Translations under genes and position numbers: made by a program | Part shown: one piece after another, positions 20,456 to 32,012 of the stretch | How the letters are laid out: every line of letters begins with the position of its first letter | How positions within the stretch are numbered: position 1 is the first letter of the stretch | Assembly: GCF_013602415.1 (NCBI RefSeq) | Contig: NZ_WPAG02000002.1 | Coordinates: 3,537,480-3,601,479, forward strand | From: Rhodococcus sp. B50 | GTDB lineage: Bacteria > Actinomycetota > Actinomycetes > Mycobacteriales > Mycobacteriaceae | Direction: 5' to 3' | Length of the DNA: 64,000 nt | The notes under the pieces: model-generated | Told to the model about the DNA's origin: nothing | The model's database searches: none | The model's input: only the letters and a program-made list of their open reading frames with translations

Positions 20456-22426
20456 TCACCCCCGCGGAGGCGGCATCGGCAGATCGCAGCGCTGGATCTC
20501 GTATTCGGGCACCCGTTCGATCCGGTACGAGGCGTAGTCGAACGCGTTCCGCAGATTCCGCTTGAACAGTGCCCACGTCAGTTCGGCGCTCGAGGAGTCG
20601 ATCATCTCCCTGGTCTCGGGGCAGGTCAGCGCGGTCTTCGCCATCGCCACCCAGTCCTCGTCGAGATAACCGGGCAACCACGGATGCACGTCGACCATGC
20701 CCGAATCGGCGACCACCCAATCGGGGAACAAGATCTTGTCGTGCCCGATCCGCCCGTCCTCGAGACGCTCGGTGTGCGCGGCGAGCGGGTAGGCCAGACC
20801 CATCTGGTCGACGACCCGCACGTCCAACCCGGTGTTCATGCTGGTCATGCCCAGGTTCAGGAAGAAGACCGTGTGCCCGGTGCCACCCGGCGGGATGGGC
20901 TCGGGCGGCGGCACCACGTCCCACGCGTCGTAGGACGGAGTGGGCAGCAGCAGACCGCCGTTCGGGGTGTTCGCGATGGCCTCGACCATGGCACGCATGC
21001 GCGGGTAGTCGAGATAATCCTCCGCGCGGATCGGATGCAGATGCCCGGTGTTGAGGGCGTAGAACGCGCGCTCGTCGACGATGCCGGAGCGGCCCACCAC
21101 GGCGCCCTCGGTCATGCCGGTGGTGTTGGCCGCTGCGGCCGTCCACACCACGGTGCCGAGCCACAGCACGGCCAGTACACCCGCGACCTGCGTCGGCCGG
21201 TTGTTGCCGATCTCCGCACGGTCCGGGATCCGCAGGGGAACGACCGCAACGGGCAGGAGCAGACAGAACAACGGCGGCAGCAGGACGCGGCCGTGCATGA
21301 AGTCGCCGCCCACGCGCAGCGAGTACAGCGCGAGCAACACACCGGAGCCGAGGAACAACACGACGACGGCAGTGGGTGTGCGCAGCAAGTTCTGCGCCCA
21401 GGACATCGTGGCCCGCACGTCACGCGGATCGGGGCGGGCCGCAGGGGCGGTGAGACGGGCGGTGTCGCGGCTGGTCGCGAGGACGAGCGCGGCGAGAAGC
21501 ACGAGGAACAGCAGCGGCAACCACAGCAGATACGGCGAGACGAGGTTGCCGAGATATTCGAGGCCTTGCGACCACTTCGCGCCGCCGGCGTCCTTGGCGA
21601 CCGCGGTGTTGGGATAGGGCAGCCCGTAGTAACCCATGCGCCAGATCTGGTAGCCGACCGGGATCGCTCCGGCCACCGCGACCATCACGACGCGGATGCG
21701 CACGTCGAGGCCGGGCGCGAGGAACAGCATCGCGAGCGTGAGCACCGCGACGAGCGCGAGTTCGGGTCGCACCAGCGGGCCGAGTCCGGCGACGAAGGCC
21801 GTGGCGAGGATCTGCCCTGTACCCGGGAGGGGTCCGCTTCCTCCCGGCGCCGGGGTCGCCCACCTGACCATGAGCAGCCACAACAGGCCGAGCCAGCAGA
21901 TCACCAGGCAGGATTCGAGGCCCGAGGTCGCAAAGTCGCGGGCAGGGGGCACCGCGATGTAGACGAGGACACCGGCGGGCAACAGCAGCACGGTTCCCGA
22001 GGCCGCCCGCAGTCGCCACCGGTACAGGCGCGCCGCACCGAACATCGCGAGGACGATCGCGCTCGTCGACAACACGAGCGCGATGGCGAGCACCACGTAT
22101 TCGAGGCGGATCCCGGTGAGCCATCCACCCGCGTAGACGATGTACGTCCACGCCGTGGAGGTGTTGGCCTCCACACGCTCCCCCGCGTTGAACACCGGTC
22201 CGTTGCCGGCGAGGAGGTTGCGCACGGTCCGCAGGACGATGAGCCCGTCATCCGCGATCCAGCGCCGTTCCCATGCCCCCCAGAACATCAGGAGCGCGGA
22301 GACGACCACGCCCGCGACGAACGCGCCACGGGCGAGGCGATCATGCCGAACGGGCCGGACCGTACGGGACGGTCCGGCCTCGGTGTCGTCGACGCCGCGC
22401 ACGACGTCAGAAGAGGTAGACAGCAC
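20456..22426 (-). CDS. aftB: Terminal beta-(1,2)-arabinofuranosyltransferase AftB
   Basis: A 656-residue GT-C membrane enzyme that adds the terminal beta-1,2-arabinofuranose to arabinan, using decaprenyl-phosphate-arabinose. After a short variable cytosolic tail and a first helix (about 34-50) comes the family signature RRWIADDGLIVLRTVRNLL with the catalytic acidic pair at 59-60, then VFNAGERVEANTSTAW. About nine further hydrophobic helices and a C-terminal extracytoplasmic domain follow. Start is GTG 22426, overlapping the end of ubiA by 20 bases; a GTG eight codons later would also work. Last gene of glf-glfT2-PAP2-ubiA-aftB, matching Rv3809c-Rv3805c. It runs about 30 residues longer at the N-terminus than the mycobacterial form. 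Confidence 0.93.
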   Translation of the reverse strand: MLSTSSDVVRGVDDTEAGPSRTVRPVRHDRLARGAFVAGVVVSALLMFWGAWERRWIADDGLIVLRTVRNLLAGNGPVFNAGERVEANTSTAWTYIVYAGGWLTGIRLEYVVLAIALVLSTSAIVLAMFGAARLYRWRLRAASGTVLLLPAGVLVYIAVPPARDFATSGLESCLVICWLGLLWLLMVRWATPAPGGSGPLPGTGQILATAFVAGLGPLVRPELALVAVLTLAMLFLAPGLDVRIRVVMVAVAGAIPVGYQIWRMGYYGLPYPNTAVAKDAGGAKWSQGLEYLGNLVSPYLLWLPLLFLVLLAALVLATSRDTARLTAPAARPDPRDVRATMSWAQNLLRTPTAVVVLFLGSGVLLALYSLRVGGDFMHGRVLLPPLFCLLLPVAVVPLRIPDRAEIGNNRPTQVAGVLAVLWLGTVVWTAAAANTTGMTEGAVVGRSGIVDERAFYALNTGHLHPIRAEDYLDYPRMRAMVEAIANTPNGGLLLPTPSYDAWDVVPPPEPIPPGGTGHTVFFLNLGMTSMNTGLDVRVVDQMGLAYPLAAHTERLEDGRIGHDKILFPDWVVADSGMVDVHPWLPGYLDEDWVAMAKTALTCPETREMIDSSSAELTWALFKRNLRNAFDYASYRIERVPEYEIQRCDLPMPPPRG

Positions 22427-23312
22427 CGCCGACCACCAGGATCCACACCACTGCGAGCAACTGCAGCACCCGGTCCTTCAGCGCGATCTCCTCGGGTTCG
22501 CCGGCTTCACCCCCGTCGACATCCACCGCGTACCGCAGGATCGCGACGACGAACGGGATCATCGAGATCGCGTACCAGTTGGATCCGGCCACGTTGTCCT
22601 GCTCGAACGCCCACAGGCCGTAGCAGAGCACCACGGCGGTCGCCGCCACGGTCCAGACGAACCGCAGGTAGGTCTCCGTGTAGTACTCGAGCGACTTGCG
22701 GATCTTCGCGCCGGTACGGGTCGCGAGACGCAGTTCCGCGTAGCGCTTGCCCGCCGCCATGAACAGCGAGCCGAACGCCATGATCAGCAGGAACCACTGC
22801 GACAGCGGGATCTCGGCGGCCACACCACCTGCGATGGCCCGGATGAGGAATCCGGACGAGACGATGCAGATGTCGAGCACGGCCTGGTGCTTGAGTCCGA
22901 AGCAGTACGCCAGCTGGATGCCGATGTACACCGCCATGACGACGGCGAGCTGCCAGTTCGCAAGGAACGACAGCAGGATGGAACCCGTCAGCAGCACCAC
23001 CGCGATGATGTACGCGAGTCGCACCGGGAGCACACCGGCCGCGATGGGCCGGAACCGCTTGGTGGGATGCGCACGGTCGGCCTCGACGTCCATCGCGTCG
23101 TTGACGAGATAGATGCCCGAGGCAGCCATGCAGAAGACGACGAAGGCGAGCGCGACGGGCAGCAGCACGTCGACCTGAGTGACCGAGCCGGCCGCCATCG
23201 GCGCCGCGAGCACCAGGACGTTCTTCACCCACTGCCGGGGGCGGACCGCCTTGACGATCCCGGCGCCCAGGCTCTTGGGCGCCTCCTTGACGGGCGCCGG
23301 TTCCTCGCTCAT
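22407..23312 (-). CDS. ubiA: Decaprenyl-phosphate phosphoribosyltransferase (UbiA family, Rv3806c type)
   Basis: A 301-residue polytopic membrane transferase that joins decaprenyl phosphate and PRPP to give DPPR, the first committed step to the arabinose donor DPA. UbiA-superfamily motifs are clear: VKNVLVLAAPM at the start, the first Asp-rich motif NDAMDVEADRAHPTKRFRP at about 80-100, and the second helix pair with YCFGLKHQAVLDI. Its length equals the mycobacterial enzyme (302). The start is ATG 23312, overlapping the PAP2 stop as ATGA; the longer open frame upstream is antisense to nothing useful and overlaps PAP2. The operon context with glfT2, PAP2 and aftB fixes the substrate as decaprenyl phosphate, not quinone. 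Confidence 0.95.
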   Translation of the reverse strand: MSEEPAPVKEAPKSLGAGIVKAVRPRQWVKNVLVLAAPMAAGSVTQVDVLLPVALAFVVFCMAASGIYLVNDAMDVEADRAHPTKRFRPIAAGVLPVRLAYIIAVVLLTGSILLSFLANWQLAVVMAVYIGIQLAYCFGLKHQAVLDICIVSSGFLIRAIAGGVAAEIPLSQWFLLIMAFGSLFMAAGKRYAELRLATRTGAKIRKSLEYYTETYLRFVWTVAATAVVLCYGLWAFEQDNVAGSNWYAISMIPFVVAILRYAVDVDGGEAGEPEEIALKDRVLQLLAVVWILVVGGAVYLF

Positions 23313-23888
23313 CGATCTCCCCACTTCGTCTCTGCCCGCGCCACGACGGCCGCGGACGCCGCACCGAGTGCCGCACCCGCCAGTACATCCGTCGGATAGT
23401 GCACGCCCAGCACCAGGCGGGACAGCATCATGGGCGGCACGAGCACCGCCGGAAAGGGTAGCCCGGTGGTGCGGGCGAGCAGCACGGCCGCCGCAGTCGT
23501 GGACGTCACATGCGACGACGGGAAGCTCAGCCGGCTCGGCGTGGACACGTTGACCTGCACGGTCGGGTCGACCGGCCGCGGACGGCGCACGACCCGCTTG
23601 ATCACGACGGACGCCGCGTGGGCACCGAACGCGCCGACCGCCACGCTCGCCCACTTCCGGCGACGGGGACGGTCGACGAGGGCGCCGGCGGCGCCGATCG
23701 CGATCCAGCCGAGAGCGTGCTCACCGAAGTGCGACATGCCGCGGGCGATCGTCGTCGCGGCGGGCACGGCACCGGCGGTGGCCTGGACGGTCTGCAGGAC
23801 CCGTACCTCGGTGTCGGTGCTCCTCCAGTGACGTGCAGCCACACTGTCTGCGACCGTGGACGCAGCTGCTGCGGACGCAGCGCCGCTG

Positions 23889-23911
<23 letters not shown>
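23309..23911 (-). CDS. PAP2-type phosphatase, putative decaprenylphosphoryl-5-phosphoribose phosphatase
   Basis: A 200-residue membrane phosphatase of the PAP2 superfamily. The three family motifs are present: KRVVRRPRP, the PSSH segment in SFPSSHVTS, and SRLVLGVHYPTDVLAG. The Rv3807c homologue is the accepted candidate for removing the 5-phosphate from DPPR made by the neighbouring UbiA enzyme. Start is GTG 23911, overlapping glfT2 by 23 bases, and the stop overlaps the ubiA start by four bases, indicating translational coupling. The N-terminal 25 residues are Ala/Ser-rich and probably cytosolic. Substrate assignment is from context and family knowledge. Confidence 0.88.
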
Positions 23912-27109
<3,198 letters not shown>

Positions 27110-27116
27110 TCACACC

Positions 27117-27872
27117 TCACACGTACAGGGTGAGTGCGTCACGGACGAATTCGGCTCCTGCCCTGCTTCCGTAGTTCGCCGCGAAACGCTCGTCCTCGAC
27201 ATACATGTCGGCGAGACCGAGCACGTACTCCCGCGGACTCCCCTCCGGAGTGCCGTATCCCGGGGTGCCCGGGACCGACGACAACCAGGCGACGTGGCGC
27301 CGCGCGAGTTCCTGCGCCTCGGGTCCGGCCGGGTCGAGTCCGGCCCGGGCCGCCGCGATCCACTCGCTGTTCAACCGGTCGAGTTGCCTCTTCCAGTCGT
27401 CCCGGGCGGTGTCGTCCATGCCTCGCCACCAACGGTCGCCTTCGTCGTAGGCGTCCTTGCCCCACCGTTCGATCACTTCGTCCCGGTACTGCGTGTGGTC
27501 GAACCCGTCGAACACTTCGTCTGCCACGAGTTCCTCCCCTCTCTCCGTCTTCGCCAGGGTGGTGCGAACCGCCGCGATTCGGCGCTCCAACTGCCGGCGC
27601 TCGTGTTCGAGCAGGTCGAGGTGGGTGCGCAAGGCGCTCGCGGGGTCGTCGTGCCCGGCGAGCACGTCGCGGATGACAGGCAGCGCCAGCCCCAGATCGC
27701 GCAGCAACAGGATTCGCTGAAGACGCACGAGAGCGTCCTCGTCGTAGAACCGCATGCCGTTGCTGCCGGTGCGGCTCGGGCGCAGCACCCCCACCTCGCC
27801 GTAGTGGCGCAGCGTGCGGCTGGTGACTCCGGCGGCGCGTGCCAGTTGCTGGATCGACCACTCCTGCCGCAC
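27117..27872 (-). CDS. MerR-family regulator with TipAS ligand-binding domain
   Basis: Encodes 251 residues. The N-terminal MerR winged-helix (about 1-70) has the usual IQQLARAAGVTSRTLRHYGEVGVL, then RTGSNGMRFYDEDALVRLQRI. A dimerisation coiled coil (about 75-115) follows, then a C-terminal domain (about 125-251) with TQYRDEVIERWGKDAY and conserved Trp/Tyr residues typical of TipAS, the thiopeptide-binding domain of TipA. Such regulators activate promoters with over-long spacers when a macrocyclic drug binds. GTG 27872 is chosen over an ATG 13 codons earlier, since GAGGAGG sits 8 bases before it. A short palindrome just upstream is the likely autoregulatory site. The ligand is unknown. Confidence 0.88.
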   Translation of the reverse strand: MRQEWSIQQLARAAGVTSRTLRHYGEVGVLRPSRTGSNGMRFYDEDALVRLQRILLLRDLGLALPVIRDVLAGHDDPASALRTHLDLLEHERRQLERRIAAVRTTLAKTERGEELVADEVFDGFDHTQYRDEVIERWGKDAYDEGDRWWRGMDDTARDDWKRQLDRLNSEWIAAARAGLDPAGPEAQELARRHVAWLSSVPGTPGYGTPEGSPREYVLGLADMYVEDERFAANYGSRAGAEFVRDALTLYV

Positions 27873-27913
27873 CCTGTTCACCTCCTCGTTCCGGCTACGA
27901 CCAGCGTGCATCG

Positions 27914-27933
27914 TGACGTTGCGTCAATGTCAA
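27914..27933 (-). promoter_or_regulatory. Candidate promoter element and operator of the MerR gene
   Basis: On the minus strand a perfect TTGACA (27933-27928) is followed after one base by the palindrome TGACG-CAA-CGTCA (27926-27914). MerR proteins bind dyads between -35 and -10, so the placement fits autoregulation. No good -10 is visible at 17-19 bases, itself common for MerR targets. Confidence 0.45.
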
Positions 27934-27960
27934 CACCCGTCGGCGAGGGGCCGAACGCCG

Positions 27961-27993
27961 CCGGCCGGTCGCCCAGTGCGGGTGACCGGCCGG
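27961..27993 (-). terminator. Hairpin downstream of the SpoIID-type gene
   Basis: Ten-base perfect arms 27961-27970 and 27984-27993 with a 13-base loop, 22 bases past the stop at 28016 on the minus strand. It is GC-rich and lacks a T tract. Confidence 0.5.
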
Positions 27994-28015
27994 TCGTCGG
28001 TGGGTGGCCGTCGGG

Positions 28016-29575
28016 TTACTCGGCGCTACCCGTGCTCGGGAACCAGTCCTTCAAGAAGCTCGCGTCGATCACCTGGGCACCGAGATCCGGTGTCCACACG
28101 ATCGCGCCGCCGGTGAAGATCCGGAACTTACCGATCTCGTCGGGCAGCATCAGTTCGGGGCCGATGGGCGAGCCGAGCACGCTGTCGACGCCGCCGAGGT
28201 CCAGATAGGCCTGCTCGATGGGCGAGGTGCCCGTGCCGCTGCCGAAGGGGTCGGTGCCGACCTCGGGGCCGGGCTCGGGTGCCGGAGTGATCTCCGGGGC
28301 GTCCTCGTCGATACCTTCCTTCACGGTGAACCAGTCGGAACGCAGCCCCAGCTTGGTCCGCGCCTCGGCGCCGGTCGTCTCGATGGTGCGGTCGGAGCCG
28401 ATCACTCGGACCCGGGTCACGCGGCCGCCCTCGGCACCGAGGTTGTTCCGGGCGAGCACCTCGAAGGCCTGCAGGTCGCCGACACCGAACTTGCTGCCGA
28501 TCTCGGCGGCGGTGAAGGTCTTGGCCCATTCACGGTTCGGGGCGACCTTGTCGCCCTCGTCCTCGACGGGCGGGAAAGTACCGCCGGCCGAGAACCCGCC
28601 GGTAGAGGCGGAGAACTCGCTGCGTACGACCTCACCGTCCTTCATCAGGACTGTTCCGCGCGTGGTGCGTACACCGTCGTCGGTGCGCGGATCCTCGACT
28701 CCCGACCCGCCGTAGACCTGGCAGTCGGTGGTGTCGCAGGTCTGCCACTTCTCGTGACGCTTCTCGGCGAGTGCATAGGACCGCGCGGCAATGGCCTGCG
28801 CCCGCAGGGCCTCGGCGCCACCGGTGTCCGCCCAGCCGGGCAGGGCCTCGGCGGGAACCACGCTGCGCAGATAGTCCTCGACGGGGAGGCGGTTGACGGT
28901 GCGCGGAGCGGTGCCGTCGAGCACCACACCGAGCGCGCCGCGGTAGGTCTTGTCGTCCGAGCACATCGTGAGATGTTCGTTCGCGGGCCGGTCCTCGGCG
29001 AGGTCGATCGGGTCGACCCACGGCAGGTCGGTGGCGGCCTGCCACAGCACTTCGCCGCTGCACCCCGCGGTGACGACGACATTCGCGCCGCCGTCCGGGG
29101 TAGGCGTCAGGTGGGCGGCCTCACCGGGCGCGAGCTGCTTTCCGGCGACGATCATCCCCGTGTCGGAGTAGACGTCGAGGGTGTGGTCGTCGCGGCCGAC
29201 GAGGCGCACCGCGATCATCGGATCGTCGACCGTGCCGAGCTCGGTTCCGCCGTAGTAGTGGGCGATGATCCGTTCGGCGGTCCATCCGTCCTGGGCGTAG
29301 CCGTAGGCACCCCACTGCCCCATTCCGCGGCCGTGGCCGTGGCCGAAGCCGGTGAAGGTGAAGGGCGTGTCGGCCGAGACCGCCTGAACGACACCCGGTG
29401 TCGCCTGGTTGTTCTGTACGAGGGCACCCACACCCGCGCCGACGAGCAGTGCGGGGGCCACCCCGATCGCGGCAGCACGAGCGACGGAGGGACGCCATCC
29501 GTTGCGCAGCGGCCTGCCGAGAATGATGCGCCGCCTCCGGATCTTGCCTCTGCGCCCGATGGACTGTCGTGACAT
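28016..29575 (-). CDS. SpoIID/LytB-domain protein with C-terminal LGFP-like segment
   Basis: A 519-residue exported protein. A very basic N-terminus (SRQSIGRRGKIRRRR) leads into a hydrophobic segment at about 30-48, a signal anchor. The central part (about 65-400) has SpoIID/LytB features: FTGFGHGHGRGMGQWGAYGYA, VEDYLRSVVPAEALPGW, and ALRAQAIAARSYALA, then a cysteine pair in CDTTDCQVYGG. These resemble lytic transglycosylase SpoIID and amidase enhancer LytB of Firmicutes. The last 60 residues (LDLGGVDSVLGSPIG, then GGAIVWTPDLGAQVI) look like a degenerate LGFP unit. ATG 29575 has GAGGGAG at good spacing; an earlier start adds 25 residues with no export signal. It is divergent from a peptidoglycan amidase, suggesting joint wall remodelling. 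Confidence 0.85.
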   Translation of the reverse strand: MSRQSIGRRGKIRRRRIILGRPLRNGWRPSVARAAAIGVAPALLVGAGVGALVQNNQATPGVVQAVSADTPFTFTGFGHGHGRGMGQWGAYGYAQDGWTAERIIAHYYGGTELGTVDDPMIAVRLVGRDDHTLDVYSDTGMIVAGKQLAPGEAAHLTPTPDGGANVVVTAGCSGEVLWQAATDLPWVDPIDLAEDRPANEHLTMCSDDKTYRGALGVVLDGTAPRTVNRLPVEDYLRSVVPAEALPGWADTGGAEALRAQAIAARSYALAEKRHEKWQTCDTTDCQVYGGSGVEDPRTDDGVRTTRGTVLMKDGEVVRSEFSASTGGFSAGGTFPPVEDEGDKVAPNREWAKTFTAAEIGSKFGVGDLQAFEVLARNNLGAEGGRVTRVRVIGSDRTIETTGAEARTKLGLRSDWFTVKEGIDEDAPEITPAPEPGPEVGTDPFGSGTGTSPIEQAYLDLGGVDSVLGSPIGPELMLPDEIGKFRIFTGGAIVWTPDLGAQVIDASFLKDWFPSTGSAE

Positions 29576-29848
29576 GACGTTGCTCCCTCGTTGTCGCTTT
29601 CGGCGCGAACTCGTGATCCGCGATATCGGACAATTTCGACCGATCCTCAAGCTCAGGTTGAGGCTTAAGGTTTGCTGCGTCTAGTGTGACAAGAGTGACG
29701 GAGCTAGGCAACAAATGTCACAGAAGCAACACAAGAATCACGCGTTACAGAACTTTCGTGTTCGATCCGGACTACGAAAGCGACACGTAAGGGACGATCC
29801 GAAGTCGGAACCGTCCGCTCGAGCACCAACGACAGGGAGTAGCAAACA
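29576..29848. promoter_or_regulatory. Divergent intergenic region with repeated GTGAC/GTCAC elements
   Basis: This 273-base gap separates the SpoIID-type gene (minus) from the amidase gene (plus). Between 29686 and 29748 lie two GTGAC words nine bases apart (29686-29690, 29695-29699), GTCACA (29717-29722), ATCAC (29737-29741) and GTTAC (29744-29748). Clustered GTCAC/GTTAC half-sites recall MtrA-type control of wall hydrolase genes, but this is an inference from word similarity. The region is also AT-richer than its surroundings. Confidence 0.4.
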
Positions 29849-31987
29849 GTGCCGCATCGCCGCCCCAAGCCGTCGATCGTCCTGGGTGCCGTCGCCGCCC
29901 TGGCCGTCGCGACGCCCTTCGCCGTCTCCGGGCTGACCAGCACCGCTCCCGAGATCCGGCCTGCCAACGACACCGTCGAGGCGGTGGCACCCGATATCGC
30001 GGAAGTCGTGCTCGCCTCGGTGCCCGACCTGATCATCCCGCTCGAGGAACTGACCGGTCTCAACCTGCCCGATCTCAGCCTGAAGGAGATCGTCGACGGG
30101 CTCCCCCAGATCACCACCGCGCCCGACCCGAACGGCGGGATCGTCCAGCAGGTCGGCGCGACCGTCAAGGAACTCACCCGCGACACCCCGTTCAGCCTCG
30201 TCGCCCTCGCGGCCGAGGATGTCGCCGCGACCGACGCGCTCATCCGCGCGCAGCACGACGACGGCAGCTGGGGTCCGTGGACCGCGACCGAACCGATCGA
30301 GACGCGTGCCGACGACGCCACCGAGGTAGGGCGGACGGGCACCGAGCCGATCTACGTCGGCGCCACGCGTGCGGTGCAGGTGCTGTTGACGCCGCGCCCC
30401 GGCCCCGAACCGAACCTCGCCGGAGCGGAGGCCCCGCCGGCAGCTCCGGCACCCGAAGCCCCCGCAGAGGCTCCCGCACCCGGAGCCCCCGCACCCGAAG
30501 CTCCTGCTCCGGAAGCACCGGCCGAGGCCCCGACCCCGGTCGACGAGGCACCGGCGCCGGTCGCCGCAGCCGACGCGCCCGACCTCGGATACGTGCCCGC
30601 GTCCTCGTCTCGGCCGCTGCGCGAGAACCCGCTGCAGGCGGCCGCCGAAGCGGTCAGCGCAGTGCTCATCTCGCCCGGCAGCAGCGAGTCGGACGCGCGA
30701 CTGGAAGACATCGCGAGCCCGCTCGGCAGCTCCGGCCTGAAGGTCATCACCCGGCAGCAGTGGGGCGCCGACGAGTCGATGCGGTGCCAGAACCCGACCT
30801 TCGACGACTCGCTCGGAGGTGCGACCGTGCACCACACCGCGGGTAGCAACAACTACTCGAAGGCCGAATCGGCCGAGATCGTGCGCGCGATCTACGCGTA
30901 CCACGCACGGACGCTCGGCTGGTGCGACATCGGCTACAACACCCTCGTCGACAAGTACGGCCAGATCTTCGAGGGTCGCGCCGGTGGTCTCGAGCGCAAC
31001 GTGCAGGGCGCCCACTCGGGTGGTTTCAACGAGAACACCCACGGCATCGCGATGATGGGCGACTTCTCGACCCAGGCCCCGCCGCAGGCCGCGGTGGAGT
31101 CGGTCGGCAAGTTCCTCGGCTGGCGACTGGCACGGGCGGGGCTCGACCCCAAGGGCCGCACCACCATGTACTCCGAGGGCACGTCGTTCACTCCGTACCC
31201 GCGCGGCACGGCGGTCGACCTGCCGATCATCTTCGCGCACCGCGACGTGGGCAACACCAGTTGCCCGGGCGACGCCGGTTACGCGCAGATGGGGAAGATC
31301 CGCGACATCGCCGCAGCCACGGCGAAGGGTGGCGGTGGCAGCCCGCAACCGTCGAACCCGCAGCCCTCGAACCCGAAGCCGTCGAACCCGCAGCCCTCGA
31401 ATCCGTCACCGTCGAACCCGTCGCCGAACGTGCCGGACATCAATGTCGGAGCACTGGCCTCGGGATCGGCCGACACGGCCGAGGGTGTGGTCGACGATCT
31501 GATCCGCCTCAGCGGTCACCCGCTGGTCCAGAAGTGGCTCGCCGAAGGCGGCGAACTCGGACGGCTCGGACAGGCGGTGACCTCGATCCTCCCCGCGATC
31601 AAGAACGGTTTCGAACGGGTCGATTTCGTCAACGGTGCCATCTACACATCACCGAACGGCGGAACATGGACAGTACTCGGCGAGATCTACAAGGCGTGGG
31701 AGAAGAACGGGCTCGACGCTGGTGAGCTGGGGTTGCCCACCAGCGACGAGTACCGGGTGCCGGACGGTTGGCGTTCGGACTTCGAGTTCGGCTCGCTGAT
31801 CTTCAACGAGGTCACGGGTGTCGTCACGAAGGTGCTGCGCGCCTACGACGACGCCTACGACCAGGCGATGCAGGATCAGCCGGCCGACGTCGCAGGACCC
31901 GCACCCGAGGGTGCCCCTGCGCCCGAACCCGGACCCGAACCGGCACCTGCGCCGGAACCGGCACCCGAGCCGGCGCCCGCGGGCTGA
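29849..31987 (+). CDS. Secreted peptidoglycan recognition/amidase protein with LGFP repeats (Csp/Rv3811-like)
   Basis: A 712-residue secreted protein predicted to be an N-acetylmuramoyl-L-alanine amidase. A signal peptide occupies about 1-30. Residues 190-240 are Ala/Pro/Glu-rich. The Amidase_2/PGRP domain spans about 295-490: KVITRQQWGADES, zinc ligands in VHHTAG (His328/329), IGYNTLVDKYGQIFEGRAGG, and HRDVGNTSCPG with His464 and Cys472. A tandem QPSNP spacer (about 500-528) leads to an LGFP region (ELGLPTSDEYRV, then FEFGSLIFNEVTG) and an Ala/Pro/Glu tail. GTG 29849 is preceded by AGGGAG. The LGFP units probably dock it on the mycolyl-arabinogalactan, as in the mycolyltransferase at 17002-18918. 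Order relative to glf matches Rv3811. Confidence 0.9.
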   Translation: MPHRRPKPSIVLGAVAALAVATPFAVSGLTSTAPEIRPANDTVEAVAPDIAEVVLASVPDLIIPLEELTGLNLPDLSLKEIVDGLPQITTAPDPNGGIVQQVGATVKELTRDTPFSLVALAAEDVAATDALIRAQHDDGSWGPWTATEPIETRADDATEVGRTGTEPIYVGATRAVQVLLTPRPGPEPNLAGAEAPPAAPAPEAPAEAPAPGAPAPEAPAPEAPAEAPTPVDEAPAPVAAADAPDLGYVPASSSRPLRENPLQAAAEAVSAVLISPGSSESDARLEDIASPLGSSGLKVITRQQWGADESMRCQNPTFDDSLGGATVHHTAGSNNYSKAESAEIVRAIYAYHARTLGWCDIGYNTLVDKYGQIFEGRAGGLERNVQGAHSGGFNENTHGIAMMGDFSTQAPPQAAVESVGKFLGWRLARAGLDPKGRTTMYSEGTSFTPYPRGTAVDLPIIFAHRDVGNTSCPGDAGYAQMGKIRDIAAATAKGGGGSPQPSNPQPSNPKPSNPQPSNPSPSNPSPNVPDINVGALASGSADTAEGVVDDLIRLSGHPLVQKWLAEGGELGRLGQAVTSILPAIKNGFERVDFVNGAIYTSPNGGTWTVLGEIYKAWEKNGLDAGELGLPTSDEYRVPDGWRSDFEFGSLIFNEVTGVVTKVLRAYDDAYDQAMQDQPADVAGPAPEGAPAPEPGPEPAPAPEPAPEPAPAG
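31344..31430 (+). repeat. 15-base tandem repeat encoding QPSNP units
   Basis: About five to six copies of a degenerate 15-base unit encode (Q/K/S)PSNP pentapeptides inside the amidase gene, forming a flexible Pro/Ser/Asn spacer between the catalytic domain and the LGFP region. Copy number in such coding repeats often varies between strains. Confidence 0.75.
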
Positions 31988-32012
31988 CCCGCAGCGCACC
32001 GGCAGGAACGAG

